A stretch of 64,000 nt of DNA. Origin: Caulobacter sp. (GTDB lineage: Bacteria; Pseudomonadota; Alphaproteobacteria; Caulobacterales; Caulobacteraceae). Below, one piece after another: positions 1 to 8,071 of the stretch (position 1 is the first letter of the stretch; each line of letters opens with the position of its first letter). The position numbers were made by a program, and so were the translations under genes. The notes under the pieces are model-generated. The model was not told the origin of the DNA, did not search any database, and saw nothing but the letters and a program-made list of their open reading frames with translations. Location of the stretch: NCBI GenBank assembly GCA_019636175.1, contig JAHBYC010000004.1, positions 62,001-126,000 of the forward strand, written 5' to 3'.

Positions 1-394
1 CCTGGGCCTGCTGGCCCACGGCGTCCTGGCCTCGAAGGACGTAACCGACCTGGCCCTGGTCGACATCGACCGGCGCGCCATCGAGCTGGTCAGACGCAAT
101 GTCGACGACCCCCGCGTCGCCGCGCACTGGGCCGATCTGCGCGGCGTCGAGCCGGCGCTGGCCGACCTCAACTTCGTGGTCATGAACCCGCCCTTCCACG
201 ACGCCGGCGCCGAGGACCGCGCGCTCGGCGCCGTCTTCCTCCGCCGCGCCGCCGGGATGCTGCGGAAGGGCGGCGTCTGCTGGATGGTCGCCAACCGGCA
301 CCTGCCCTACGAAAAGACCCTGGCCGAGCATTTCAGCCAGGTGACCCCGCGCGGAGAGGGCGCCGGCTACAAGGTCTATGAGGCCCGCAAGTGA
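1..394 (+). CDS. Class I SAM-dependent methyltransferase, RsmC-like (5' end outside window)
   Basis: The reading frame is open from base 2 to a TGA at 392-394, so the N-terminus lies outside the window. The visible part has a Rossmann-type segment ending an acidic strand (LALVDIDRRAIEL), then the NPPF motif (VVMNPPFHDAG) typical of N6-adenine and N2-guanine methyltransferases, and a C-terminal strand ending YKVYEARK. Proteins of this kind (RsmC, TrmN6 and relatives) methylate base amino groups in rRNA or tRNA in the cytoplasm. The stop overlaps the GTG start of a pseudouridine synthase, which supports an RNA-modification role. RsmC-like is the best guess; the exact target base cannot be read from this fragment. 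Confidence 0.8.
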   Translation, partial: LGLLAHGVLASKDVTDLALVDIDRRAIELVRRNVDDPRVAAHWADLRGVEPALADLNFVVMNPPFHDAGAEDRALGAVFLRRAAGMLRKGGVCWMVANRHLPYEKTLAEHFSQVTPRGEGAGYKVYEARK

Positions 395-1131
395 CCCAGC
401 AGGTCCGGCTGGACCGGCTGCTGTCCAACCTCGGCTACGGCAGCCGTCGCGAGATGGGAGCCCTGGCCGCCGCCGGCGGCGTGATCCTCGACGGCCAGCC
501 GGTCCGCAAGGGCGACCAGAAGGTGCCGGTGGTCCGCGACCTGCCGTCCCGGATGACCGTGCGCGGCAAGCCGGTCGACCCGCCGCCGGGCATGGCCCTG
601 ATGCTCAACAAGCCGCTGGGCGTGACCTGTTCGCACAAGGAGGCCGGGGCGGTTGTCTATGAGCTGCTGCCGCCGCGCTGGCGGGCCCGCGATCCGGTGC
701 TGTCGACCGTCGGGCGCCTCGACAAGGACACCAGCGGCCTGTTGCTGATCACCGACGACGGCCTGTTGCTGCACCAGATCATCTCGCCGCGTTCCGCCGT
801 GGCCAAGCGCTATCACGTCACCCTGGCCCGGCCGATGGACGGAACCGAGGCGGCCGTCTTCGCCGCCGGGACCCTTGTGCTGGACAGCGAGGACAAGCCC
901 CTGCTGCCGGCCGAACTCGAGGTGCATTCCCCGACCACCGCCCACCTGACCCTGCATGAGGGCCGCTATCACCAGGTGCGCCGGATGTTCGCCGCCGTCG
1001 GCAATCACGTCGAGGCGCTGCATCGCGACCGCGTCGGGGCGCTGGACCTGCCGGCCGACCTGGAGCCCGGCCAGTGGCGCATCATGAGCGACGCCGACAT
1101 CGCCGCCGTCTTCTCCGAAGCGGCCGCCTGA
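391..1131 (+). CDS. RsuA/RluB-family rRNA pseudouridine synthase
   Basis: A 246-aa protein starting at GTG 391, overlapping the upstream stop (GTGA), so the two are probably translationally coupled. Residues about 4-50 form an S4 RNA-binding domain (RLDRLLSNLGYGSRREM). The catalytic domain carries VGRLDKDTSGLLL with the catalytic aspartate at residue 111, and MLNKPLGV and YHQVRRMFAAVGNHVEAL, all typical of the RsuA/RluB/RluE/RluF branch. It should isomerise a specific uridine in rRNA; RsuA targets 16S U516 and RluB 23S U2605. Length fits RsuA (about 231 aa in E. coli). Which of these it is cannot be settled from sequence alone, so no symbol is given. Confidence 0.9.
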   Translation: MTQQVRLDRLLSNLGYGSRREMGALAAAGGVILDGQPVRKGDQKVPVVRDLPSRMTVRGKPVDPPPGMALMLNKPLGVTCSHKEAGAVVYELLPPRWRARDPVLSTVGRLDKDTSGLLLITDDGLLLHQIISPRSAVAKRYHVTLARPMDGTEAAVFAAGTLVLDSEDKPLLPAELEVHSPTTAHLTLHEGRYHQVRRMFAAVGNHVEALHRDRVGALDLPADLEPGQWRIMSDADIAAVFSEAAA

Positions 1132-1192
1132 CGCCCGCGGGAACCTTCGATCCGGCCGTGGCTTTAGTCTGCATAGCAGCAGGCGAAATCCC

Positions 1193-1630
1193 GTGTTCCG
1201 TCCCCTCCACATCGCATCCGTTTCCTCCGCCCTGGCGCTGGGTCTGATCGGGCTTGCCGGCCCGGCCGCCGCCGGTTCCTCGGCGGATGTCTGCGCCGCC
1301 CCGGCGCCCGCCGCCGGCGCGGTCGTTCACGGTCCGGTGCTGTTCGTGGATTCAGGAGACACCCTCTGCGTCGCCCTTGGCGAGACACCGGACCAGTGGG
1401 TCCGGCTCAGCCTCGCCGACGCGCCGGCGGACAATCCGATCCGCCGCACCTCGGCCACCCCGGCCAATGACAATCCGCGCGGAACCCTGCTGGCCGTCGC
1501 CTTCAGCCAGACCGTCGACTGCACGGTCCAGACCGACGGCCGCGCCATCTGCACCCTGCAGGACGGCCGCTCCCTCGGCGCCGCCGTCCGTCAGCCCACC
1601 GCCTGGGCCGCCGGCAAGGACTGGCGCTAG
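1193..1630 (+). CDS. Secreted protein with degenerate nuclease-like (SNase-like) fragment
   Basis: A 145-aa protein from GTG 1193, preceded by AGGCGA. Residues 1-27 are a Sec signal peptide ending GPAAAG. The mature part contains VLFVDSGDTLCVALGETPDQWVRLSLADAPA, which resembles the V-x-DGDT...VRL-x-x-x-DAP pattern of staphylococcal-nuclease-like domains, but the rest of the fold and the usual catalytic arginine/glutamate set are not evident and the protein is short. Two cysteines (DCTVQ, ICTLQ) sit close together and may form a disulfide. Function unknown; a catalytically dead relative is only a suggestion. Its end overlaps the convergent DUF72 gene by 4 bp. Confidence 0.6.
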   Translation: MFRPLHIASVSSALALGLIGLAGPAAAGSSADVCAAPAPAAGAVVHGPVLFVDSGDTLCVALGETPDQWVRLSLADAPADNPIRRTSATPANDNPRGTLLAVAFSQTVDCTVQTDGRAICTLQDGRSLGAAVRQPTAWAAGKDWR

Positions 1631-2427
1631 CTCTCCACCCGCGCCTGCAAGGCCATCGCCCCATGCGGCGCCCGCACCTTGCCCTCATGGATGATGTAGG
1701 CGAACACGTCGCGCGGTTTCGATGGCGCCGCGTGGGCGGGATCGACCCTCGGCAGGTCGTCCGGAACCCCGCCGCCGGCCCAGGTCTTCAGGCGGTCGGC
1801 CCACTGGTCCAGCTCCGCCGGCGGATAGGCGGTCTCGCAGTCATCCGATCCGGTCTGCAGCCGCGCGTAGATGAAGTCGGCTGTCACATCGGCGATCTCG
1901 GGATAGGTCTGGTGCTTCGCATAGACGCAGGCGACGCCGTATTTGCGGATCAGGGCGGGAAATTCTGCTGTGCAGAAGCTGTCGTGCCGAACCTCGACAG
2001 CGTGGCGCAGGGTCCGGCCTTCCAACGTCTTTGGCAGCAATTTCAGGAAACCCTCGAAATCCGCCGGATCGAATTTCTTGGTGTTGGCGAACTGCCAGCA
2101 GATCGGCCCCAGCTTGTCGCCCAGCTCGATCAGGCCCTGGCCCAGGAACCGCTCCAGCGACTCCCCGGCCCCGGCCAGGACCTTGCGGTTGGTTGTGAAA
2201 CGGCTGCCCTTGATGGCGAAGACGAAGTCATCCGGCGTCTCGTCGCGCCAGGTTTTCCAGCTGTCGGGCTTGAAGGTCGAGTAGTAGGTGCCGTTGATCT
2301 CGATGCTGCGCTGATGCTCGCTCATGTAGCGCAGCTCATCCTTCTGCCGCAGCCCCTCGGGATAGAAGACCCCCCGCCAGGGCTCGAAGGTCCAACCGCC
2401 GACACCGGTTCTGATCATGCCTGACAT
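1627..2427 (-). CDS. DUF72 family protein (TIM-barrel, YecE-like)
   Basis: A 266-aa protein with the DUF72 signature: N-terminal RTGVGGWTFEPWRGVFYPEGL, then YMSEHQRSIEINGTYYSTFKPDSWKTW and the FVFAIKGSRFTTNRKVL strand, and a later FANTKKFDPADFEGFL segment. DUF72 proteins are TIM-barrel folds found across bacteria; a role in Fe-S or nucleic-acid metabolism has been proposed but no reaction is established. Length is normal for the family. Methionine 4 is an alternative start. It stands alone, convergent with the preceding secreted-protein gene and divergent from the TPR gene. Confidence 0.88.
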   Translation of the reverse strand: MSGMIRTGVGGWTFEPWRGVFYPEGLRQKDELRYMSEHQRSIEINGTYYSTFKPDSWKTWRDETPDDFVFAIKGSRFTTNRKVLAGAGESLERFLGQGLIELGDKLGPICWQFANTKKFDPADFEGFLKLLPKTLEGRTLRHAVEVRHDSFCTAEFPALIRKYGVACVYAKHQTYPEIADVTADFIYARLQTGSDDCETAYPPAELDQWADRLKTWAGGGVPDDLPRVDPAHAAPSKPRDVFAYIIHEGKVRAPHGAMALQARVES

Positions 2428-2663
2428 GCGGAGGCTCCTGGGCGGTCGGTATGGTTAATGGCCTCGAAAGCTACAACATCTTGGGGGTGAACAAAACGGG
2501 AAAACGACCGTTCCGCCGATTCGGTCATGGTCTGTTTCCGCGCTGTTCGGACAGGGGTTAACAGCCGGTGGTTTGCCGTTAACGGCCGCCAGTCGACGGC
2601 GTCGATGAGCGGTATTGCAACGCTTCGCGCTTTGAGGCCTTGTTGCCGTGAGGGGGACTTTCA

Positions 2664-3872
2664 ATGAACCGTCTGTTGGCCGGCGTCATCGCCGCTGTTG
2701 GCTGCCTTGCCGCCGGCTGGGGGGCGTCGGCCCAGACGCTTGATGACGTTCGGGGGCTTCGGGTCGCATCGGACGGTCCTTTGAATGCCGCGGCCTTCAT
2801 CCTCGATGACGGGGACACCGTGGTGCTCACAGCCACGGTGCCGACCGGGGCCGGGGCAAGTTTTGACATCGACGTTGACGGCGACGGCAAGGTCGGGGTC
2901 AAGCGCGATGTGTATTATGGAACCCTCAAGCCGGGCGTAAACTGCGTAACCTACCGGATCAGCGAGACAAGCTGGGACGGGTGCGGATCCTACGTTTCAC
3001 GCAGCAGCTATCGTGAAAACACATCCGGCAAATGGCGGATCATGGAATGGCGGGTTCCCCGGCAGGAACTGACCACAGGCGACCGGGTCTATTTTCAGGT
3101 GACCTTCTATTCGCCGGCCACCGGCTCGCGACAGTCGGCCCGCGCTCATATCGACCTGGAACCGCGCCCGCTTCCACCCCAGGTGCTTCGCGCCATCGAC
3201 GACTGTTTGCTGGTCGCCAACGCCACCGACACGGTCAGTCAGGCCATGGTGAAACAGGCGCTGGCCGGCTGCACGACGGCATTGGAGAGCGGTCGCCTCA
3301 CGCTCGATCAGGTCGGCAGCGCACATATGCTGAGAGCGGACCTCTATCTGAATCTGAACGACAGCGCGGCCGCCCTGGCCGATTTTCTGAACGTGCCGAC
3401 GCAGTCACTTGATCACAGTGCTGGTCAGGTGCGGGCGATGCTGCTCCTCACCGATCTTGGCCGGCACTCCGAGGCGAGAAGAATCGCCGAGACGCTCACG
3501 ACGGACTCCGAACCGATCAACAGGTCGATTGCCGAGAGCCAGCTTTGCTGGACGACCGCGGTGGTGTTCAAGGAAGACCTGACCGCGGCGCTGGACCACT
3601 GCAATCGCGCTGTTTCCAACGCGCCCACCAACCCCGGCGCCTACAACGGCCGAGGCCTGGTCAACCTCATGCTGCGGCGAAACCAGCCGGCCTTTGACGA
3701 CTTCAATCAGTCACTGAAGATCGCCCCCGAAAACAGCATTGCGATCTACGGCATGGGTGTCGCTGCCGGGCGACTTGGCAGGGCCGATGAATCGGCGGCC
3801 GATATCAAGCAGGCCCTGGCGATGGATCCCAAGGTCGAGGAGATTTTCCGCGAGGCCGGCCTCATTCCCTGA
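2664..3872 (+). CDS. Secreted protein with N-terminal beta domain and C-terminal TPR repeats
   Basis: A 402-aa protein with a strong ribosome site (GAGGGGGA about 8 bp before ATG 2664). Residues 1-23 are a signal peptide (cleavage near GASA-QT). Residues about 25-170 are predicted beta-rich and include an acidic loop (DIDVDGDGK) that looks like a Ca-binding turn. From about 175 on the protein is helical, with two clear TPR-like units near the C-terminus (PGAYNGRGLVNLMLRRNQPA and NSIAIYGMGVAAGRLGRADE). TPRs mediate protein contacts, so this is probably a periplasmic scaffold, partner unknown. The gene and its upstream region look less GC-rich than neighbours, which may indicate a different history. 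Confidence 0.75.
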   Translation: MNRLLAGVIAAVGCLAAGWGASAQTLDDVRGLRVASDGPLNAAAFILDDGDTVVLTATVPTGAGASFDIDVDGDGKVGVKRDVYYGTLKPGVNCVTYRISETSWDGCGSYVSRSSYRENTSGKWRIMEWRVPRQELTTGDRVYFQVTFYSPATGSRQSARAHIDLEPRPLPPQVLRAIDDCLLVANATDTVSQAMVKQALAGCTTALESGRLTLDQVGSAHMLRADLYLNLNDSAAALADFLNVPTQSLDHSAGQVRAMLLLTDLGRHSEARRIAETLTTDSEPINRSIAESQLCWTTAVVFKEDLTAALDHCNRAVSNAPTNPGAYNGRGLVNLMLRRNQPAFDDFNQSLKIAPENSIAIYGMGVAAGRLGRADESAADIKQALAMDPKVEEIFREAGLIP

Positions 3873-3885
3873 GCGGCGAACCGGG

Positions 3886-4593
3886 TCAGTCCGCGAGAAT
3901 CTCTTCCGCCCGCCGCGTCACCGCGCTCAGCCTCGGTCCCCAGGCCGCGGCCAGGGCGTCCGGGTCGTCCTCCCGCGCCGCGCGCAGCGGGCCGTCCCAG
4001 ACCATGGCCGCCTTGCCGAAGGGCAGGGGGATCATCGCCCCGTCCCAGCTGCCAAGCCGGATCGCCGGCTTGCAGGCCAGGCCGACCAGCAGCACCGGCG
4101 CCCCGGTCACCCGGGCCAGGGCCGGCGTTCCGGCCTGCATCACCTCATGCGGTCCGCGCGGGCCGTCCGGAGTGATGGCGATGCCGCCCCCGTCCTTCAC
4201 CCAGCGGATCATGTCGCGAAAGGCCTGTTCGCCGTGCTTGTTCTTGCCCGGATCGGACTTCTTCTTCGACGAGCCGCGAATGGCCGGAAAGCCGATCGAC
4301 TGCATGGCCAGGGCGATGAACTCGCCGTCCGACGAACGGCTGATCAGGGCCCGCATGTCCTGCCGCTGGCCCGGCGCCTGGGGCCAGCTGACCGGCGACA
4401 GCGGGATGCGCCCGTGCCAGAAACACAGGATCGCCCCGCCGACCTGGCCGGCCCGATGGTCGGCCCACACCCCCTCGGCCATCTCCTGACCCTCACGGGT
4501 CCAGCGCATGGTGGCGAAGCACAGCCGCAGCCAGCCGGCGAAGATCAGCGCCAGCGCCTGCTGCACGCCCTGCGATCGGAACAGCTTCTTCAC
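3886..4593 (-). CDS. DUF374 lysophospholipid acyltransferase-family protein
   Basis: A 235-aa protein of the DUF374 branch of the LPLAT superfamily. It contains ILCFWHGRIPLSP (the H-x4-D-like region is H-G-R here, as in DUF374), the ISRSSDGEFIA segment, RGSSKKK, and ITPDGPRGPHEVMQAG near residue 150. DUF374 genes in alphaproteobacteria commonly lie beside waaA, lpxK or msbA, suggesting acyl transfer to lipid A or its core at the inner membrane. Here the gene overlaps the MsbA-like exporter by 4 bp (ATGA), so the two are coupled. Its exact acceptor is not established. Confidence 0.85.
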   Translation of the reverse strand: MKKLFRSQGVQQALALIFAGWLRLCFATMRWTREGQEMAEGVWADHRAGQVGGAILCFWHGRIPLSPVSWPQAPGQRQDMRALISRSSDGEFIALAMQSIGFPAIRGSSKKKSDPGKNKHGEQAFRDMIRWVKDGGGIAITPDGPRGPHEVMQAGTPALARVTGAPVLLVGLACKPAIRLGSWDGAMIPLPFGKAAMVWDGPLRAAREDDPDALAAAWGPRLSAVTRRAEEILAD

Positions 4594-6386
4594 CGCGCGG
4601 GCTCCTGCACCGGGTCGGCCTCGGGCGCGCTGTCCAGGTCCTGGGCCCGGGCCAGCCGGGCGTAGAGGCCGCCGGCCTTGGTCAGTTCGCCATGGCTGCC
4701 GGACTCCACCACATGGCCCTTCTCGATCACATAGATGCGGTCGGCGTTCTTCACCGTCGACAGGCGGTGGGCGATCAGGATGGTGGTGCGGCCCGCCATC
4801 AGCCGGTTCAGCGCCTGCTGCACCTGCACCTCGCTCTCGGTGTCCAGGGCGCTGGTGGCCTCGTCCAGCAACAGGATCGGGGCGTCCTTGAGGAAGGCGC
4901 GGGCGATGGCGATGCGCTGTCGCTGTCCGCCCGACAGCCGGGCCGCCGCCTCGCCGACGACGGTGTCATAGCCCTGCGGCTGCTCGAGGATGAAGTCGTG
5001 GGCCGCCGCCAGCCTCGCCGCCTCCTCGATCGCCTCGCGACTGGCCTCGGGGCGGCCATAGGCGATGTTGGCGGCGATGGTGTCGTCGAACAGGAACGGC
5101 TCCTGGGTGACGAGGGCGATAGCCTCGCGCAGCGACGCGGTCTGGGCCTGCCGCACATCGACCCCGTCGACGGTCACCGCGCCGGAGGTGACGTCATAGA
5201 AGCGGGGGATCAGCGACAGGATGGTGCTCTTGCCGCCGCCGGACGGCCCGACCAGGGCGATGGTCTCGCCGCGGCGGGCCTCAAGGCTGACCTCCTCCAG
5301 CGCCGGGGCGCCGCCGGCGTAGTTGAAGCCGACCTTGTCGAAGCGGATGGCCCCGTCGGTGATGGCCAGGCGGGCGGCCTGGTCCGACTCCCGCACCTCC
5401 GGCTTGACGTCCAGCGCCGCGAACAGCCGCCGCGCCGCGGTCATGCCCTCGGCGAAGACCGTCTGCAGATTGGCCACCTGCCGCAGGGCCTGGCCCGCCG
5501 TGCCCAGCGCCCCGACGAACACCAGGAAATCGCCGATGGTCATGGCTCCGGTCGAACCGCGCCAGCCGGCGTAGGCGAACACCCCGGCCGTCACCACCAT
5601 GCTCAGCAGCTCGGTGGCCGGGGCCGACTGGGCGCGGGCGTTGGCGCCCTTGATGATGTGCCGCTGGCGCTGGCGCACCACCTCGGCGACCCGCGCCTCC
5701 TCGGCCGCCTCGCGGTTCTCCATCTTCACCACCCGCACCCCGTCGAGGCTCTCCATCAGGGTGGTCGACAGCACCTCGGTCGCGGCCATGGCCCCCTTGG
5801 CGGCCTTCTTGGAGCGGCGGGAAAAGCGCTGCATCAGGCGGCTGGCGAAGGGGGCGCAGAGCAGGATGGCGGCGGTCAGCCAGATGTCGGTGGCAGCCAT
5901 GACAAAGACCATGCCGATGATGGTCAGCACCTGCTGGCTGTAGGTGATCACTCCGTTGGTCACCGCCTCGCGCAACAGGGTGGCGTCGTAGAGAATCTGC
6001 GAGACGAAGCTGCCCGAATGGGTGGCCCGCAGCCGCGCCAGGTCGGCCCGCATCATCCGCCCGAACAGTTCGACCTGGATGTCGCCGACGATGCCGTGGC
6101 CGATGCGGTTGGTCTGGTAGGACTGCACGACCTGGGCGATAGCCCGGCACAGCGCATAGGCCAGGATGGTCAGCGGAATGGTCAGGATCGCCCCGGGCTT
6201 GGCCTTGACCAGCAGGTCATTGGCCGCCGGCTCCAGCATCTTGACCAGCAGGGCCGAGAAGCCCGCCGACAGCAGCGCCGCCAGCAGGGCCAGCGCCACG
6301 CCCCGCCAGCGGGGCTTCAGATAGGTGGCGGCCACCCGCGCGATAAGCTGGCGACCGGTCATCTCGGCGGGGGCGGCGTCCGTCAT
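4590..6386 (-). CDS. MsbA-like lipid-exporting ABC transporter (fused permease and ATPase)
   Basis: A 598-aa half-transporter: a six-helix exporter domain over residues about 20-320, then the nucleotide-binding domain. Walker A is GPSGGGKST at 380-388, the signature LSGGQ at 484-488, followed by the Walker B/D-loop LLLDEATSALD and the H-loop IAHRLSTV. The homodimer should flip an amphipathic lipid, most likely lipid A-core or phospholipid, from inner to outer leaflet of the inner membrane. The coupled DUF374 acyltransferase downstream favours the MsbA role over drug export, but substrate is inferred only from family and context. Confidence 0.88.
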   Translation of the reverse strand: MTDAAPAEMTGRQLIARVAATYLKPRWRGVALALLAALLSAGFSALLVKMLEPAANDLLVKAKPGAILTIPLTILAYALCRAIAQVVQSYQTNRIGHGIVGDIQVELFGRMMRADLARLRATHSGSFVSQILYDATLLREAVTNGVITYSQQVLTIIGMVFVMAATDIWLTAAILLCAPFASRLMQRFSRRSKKAAKGAMAATEVLSTTLMESLDGVRVVKMENREAAEEARVAEVVRQRQRHIIKGANARAQSAPATELLSMVVTAGVFAYAGWRGSTGAMTIGDFLVFVGALGTAGQALRQVANLQTVFAEGMTAARRLFAALDVKPEVRESDQAARLAITDGAIRFDKVGFNYAGGAPALEEVSLEARRGETIALVGPSGGGKSTILSLIPRFYDVTSGAVTVDGVDVRQAQTASLREAIALVTQEPFLFDDTIAANIAYGRPEASREAIEEAARLAAAHDFILEQPQGYDTVVGEAAARLSGGQRQRIAIARAFLKDAPILLLDEATSALDTESEVQVQQALNRLMAGRTTILIAHRLSTVKNADRIYVIEKGHVVESGSHGELTKAGGLYARLARAQDLDSAPEADPVQEPAR

Positions 6387-6451
6387 GCGGGCGGGCAGGC
6401 TCTCGAAGGCTTTGCATCAGCGCAAGGCGCCACTACTTAGGACGCATCGCG

Positions 6452-7129
6452 ATGGAGCGCCACTTGTCCGGCTTTGATCTGTCCACGCCCGGCGGTCGCT
6501 TTCGCGCCAGGCTGGATTTCTTTTTCAAGGACCACGCCTTTCTGCGTCTGTCCTTTTCCAACGCCCACTGGATCGGGCGCGACATGGTGCGCGCCGCCCA
6601 GCCCTGGCCGTTCCAGCTGGCCTGGTGGAAGCGCGACGGCATCCGCACCATCATCAACCTGCGCGGCGGCTTCGACACCAGCTTCCATGCCCTGGAAAAG
6701 GACGCCTGCCGCCGCCTCGGCCTCGACATGGTCGATTTCACCGTCACCTCCCGCGCCGTCCCGACCCGCGAGCAGGTGCTGGGCGCCAAGGCCCTGTTCG
6801 AGACCATCCAGTATCCGGCCCTGATGCATTGCAAGTCGGGGGCGGACCGCGCCGGGCTGATGAGCGTGCTCTATCGCCACTTCCATCTGGGCGATTCCAT
6901 CCGCGAGGCGATGACCGAGCTGGGCCTGCGCACCCTGCATGTGAAACAGGGCAAGACCGGTGTGCTCGACTATGTCTTCGAACGCTACCTGACCGAGGCC
7001 GAACCCAGGGGGCTCAGCTTTCTCGACTGGGTGATGAGCGACGCCTACGACCCCAAGGCCATCAAGGCCGACTTCCAGGAAAGCTGGTGGGGAACCCTCC
7101 TCACCGACCGCCTGCTGAAGCGGGAGTAG
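6452..7129 (+). CDS. Dual-specificity/tyrosine phosphatase-like protein
   Basis: A 225-aa protein with the C-x5-R phosphatase signature: ALMHCKSGADRAGL, nucleophile C127 and R133. Upstream are IRTIINLRGGFDTSFHALEK and the helix before the P-loop (TREQVLGAKALFETIQYP), as in bacterial dual-specificity phosphatases of the DUF442/ATP-independent lipid phosphatase type. There is no signal peptide, so it is probably cytoplasmic or peripheral. It could act on phosphoproteins or on a lipid phosphate; it diverges from the MsbA-like gene with 65 bp between them, which makes an envelope-lipid role possible but unproven. Confidence 0.8.
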   Translation: MERHLSGFDLSTPGGRFRARLDFFFKDHAFLRLSFSNAHWIGRDMVRAAQPWPFQLAWWKRDGIRTIINLRGGFDTSFHALEKDACRRLGLDMVDFTVTSRAVPTREQVLGAKALFETIQYPALMHCKSGADRAGLMSVLYRHFHLGDSIREAMTELGLRTLHVKQGKTGVLDYVFERYLTEAEPRGLSFLDWVMSDAYDPKAIKADFQESWWGTLLTDRLLKRE

Positions 7130-7134
7130 CGGTT

Positions 7135-7155
7135 CCCTCTCCCTGAGGGAGAGGG
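7135..7155. repeat. Perfect palindromic hairpin after phosphatase gene
   Basis: CCCTCTCCCTGAGGGAGAGGG begins 6 bp after the phosphatase stop codon and folds into a stem of about 9 bp. It has no U-tract on the plus strand, so it may be an RNA 3'-end structure or a remnant of the CTTCTCCC...GGGAGAAG repeat family seen elsewhere in the window rather than a true terminator. Confidence 0.55.
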
Positions 7156-7172
7156 CGACCTGACCTGCATCA

Positions 7173-7305
7173 CCGTCATCCCGGACGCCCGCAGGGCGAT
7201 CCGGGACCCAGGGGGTGACGGGCCCGGCTATCGAAAGCAGCATTGCGCCGAGCACGCCGGCGTCTGGGTCCCGGATAAGCGCTGCGCGTTTTCCGGGATG
7301 ACGGG
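7173..7305. repeat. Paired inverted repeat, family A (GTCATCCCGGA type), copy 1
   Basis: Two arms in opposite orientation about 45 bp apart. The left arm begins CCGTCATCCCGGACGC and contains its own hairpin ending ATCCGGGACCCAG; the right arm begins CTGGGTCCCGGATAAG and ends TTTTCCGGGATGACGGG. The same paired structure recurs at 20780, 30168 and 35667, always between genes. This looks like a REP/BIME-like dispersed element. Confidence 0.8.
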
Positions 7306-7311
7306 AATGGA

Positions 7312-7713
7312 CTACCCCGGCAACCGCTCGAACACCGGCATGCCTTCGGCGACGCAGTGGAAGGGCTGGCGGTCGATGCCGAAGATGGCGATGTCGGGTG
7401 TGAAGACCGACGGGTCATCCAGCGACCCGACCTTGAGGATCACCGCCGGAAAGCCCGGCGCGCGGCTGGTCAGGGGCGTGCCGCAATCGCCGCAGAACTC
7501 CCGGGTCACCGGGTTTTCCAGATCGCCGCGGGTAAAGGCCTTCGGCGTCCCCTTGGTGTAGCGAAAGCCGGGAACCGGCATGGCCATGAACACATTGGGC
7601 GAGCCGCCGGTGATGTACTGGCACTCGCGGCACAGGCATTGCGCCTTCATGATCGGCTCGCCCTCGGCCTCATAGCGCACCGCCTTGCAGTAGCAACCGC
7701 CCTCGATCTTCAT
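7312..7713 (-). CDS. GFA/CENP-V-type zinc protein
   Basis: A 133-aa protein of the GFA (glutathione-dependent formaldehyde-activating enzyme-like) family. Zinc ligands are visible: C7 and C9 (GGCYCKAVRY), C26, C28 and C31 (CLCREC), and C74 and C77 (FCGDCGTPL). The founding Gfa enzyme adds glutathione to formaldehyde, but most family members have no proven activity and this annotation should not be read as formaldehyde detoxification. It lies alone between a family A repeat and the DUF4170 gene. A second, distant paralogue is at 60753-61115. Confidence 0.88.
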   Translation of the reverse strand: MKIEGGCYCKAVRYEAEGEPIMKAQCLCRECQYITGGSPNVFMAMPVPGFRYTKGTPKAFTRGDLENPVTREFCGDCGTPLTSRAPGFPAVILKVGSLDDPSVFTPDIAIFGIDRQPFHCVAEGMPVFERLPG

Positions 7714-7775
7714 CGCCGTTCCTCCCGTTTTGTCCGGAGTAACACGGGCTTTCGAAACCGCTCAAGCGGCCCCGT

Positions 7776-7800
7776 GCTCCTCCCCCGAGAGGGGAGGAGC
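7776..7800. terminator. Strong GC hairpin downstream of DUF4170 gene
   Basis: GCTCCTCCCC...GGGGAGGAGC forms a nearly perfect stem of about 11 bp, 12 bp past the DUF4170 stop on the minus strand. It could end the PmbA-CysQ-DUF4170 transcript. There is no following U-run, so intrinsic termination is uncertain. Confidence 0.45.
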
Positions 7801-7812
7801 GGGGTCGGCCCG

Positions 7813-8049
7813 TCAGTGGTGGTGGTCGTCCTCGCTGGGATCCAGCAGCTTGTGGGCGTGGATGATGAAGTAGCGGGCGTGGGCGTTGTCGACGGTGGCC
7901 TGGGCCTTGGCCTTCCAGGCCTTGTGCGCCTCGGCGTAGTTGGGGAAGGCGCCGACGAACTCGACCTTGGACAGGTCGGCGAACTGGATATCGGAGACGT
8001 CCTTCAGCTCGCCGCCGACGACGAGGTGGAGCAGTTGTTTGTCCGGCAT
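7813..8049 (-). CDS. DUF4170 small protein
   Basis: A 78-aa cytoplasmic protein: MPDKQLLHLVVGGEL, then DLSKVEFVGAFPNYAEAHKAWKAKAQATVDNAHARYFIIHAHKLL and a His-rich tail (EDDHHH) that may bind metal. This matches DUF4170, an alphaproteobacterial family repeatedly found after CysQ and PmbA/TldD, as here. No function is known. It follows CysQ by 22 bp in the same direction, so it should be the third gene of that operon. Confidence 0.88.
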   Translation of the reverse strand: MPDKQLLHLVVGGELKDVSDIQFADLSKVEFVGAFPNYAEAHKAWKAKAQATVDNAHARYFIIHAHKLLDPSEDDHHH

Positions 8050-8071
8050 GGGTTTCCTCTGGGGAAATGAG

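Noticed and set aside
3397-3425. Frameshift in the TPR gene
   Set aside because: The TPR pattern continues uninterrupted through this stretch in a single frame, so no frameshift is needed.
4692-6440. Plus-strand 582-aa frame opposite the MsbA-like gene
   Set aside because: Antisense shadow rich in Gly/Arg/His; the minus strand shows all ABC motifs in order.
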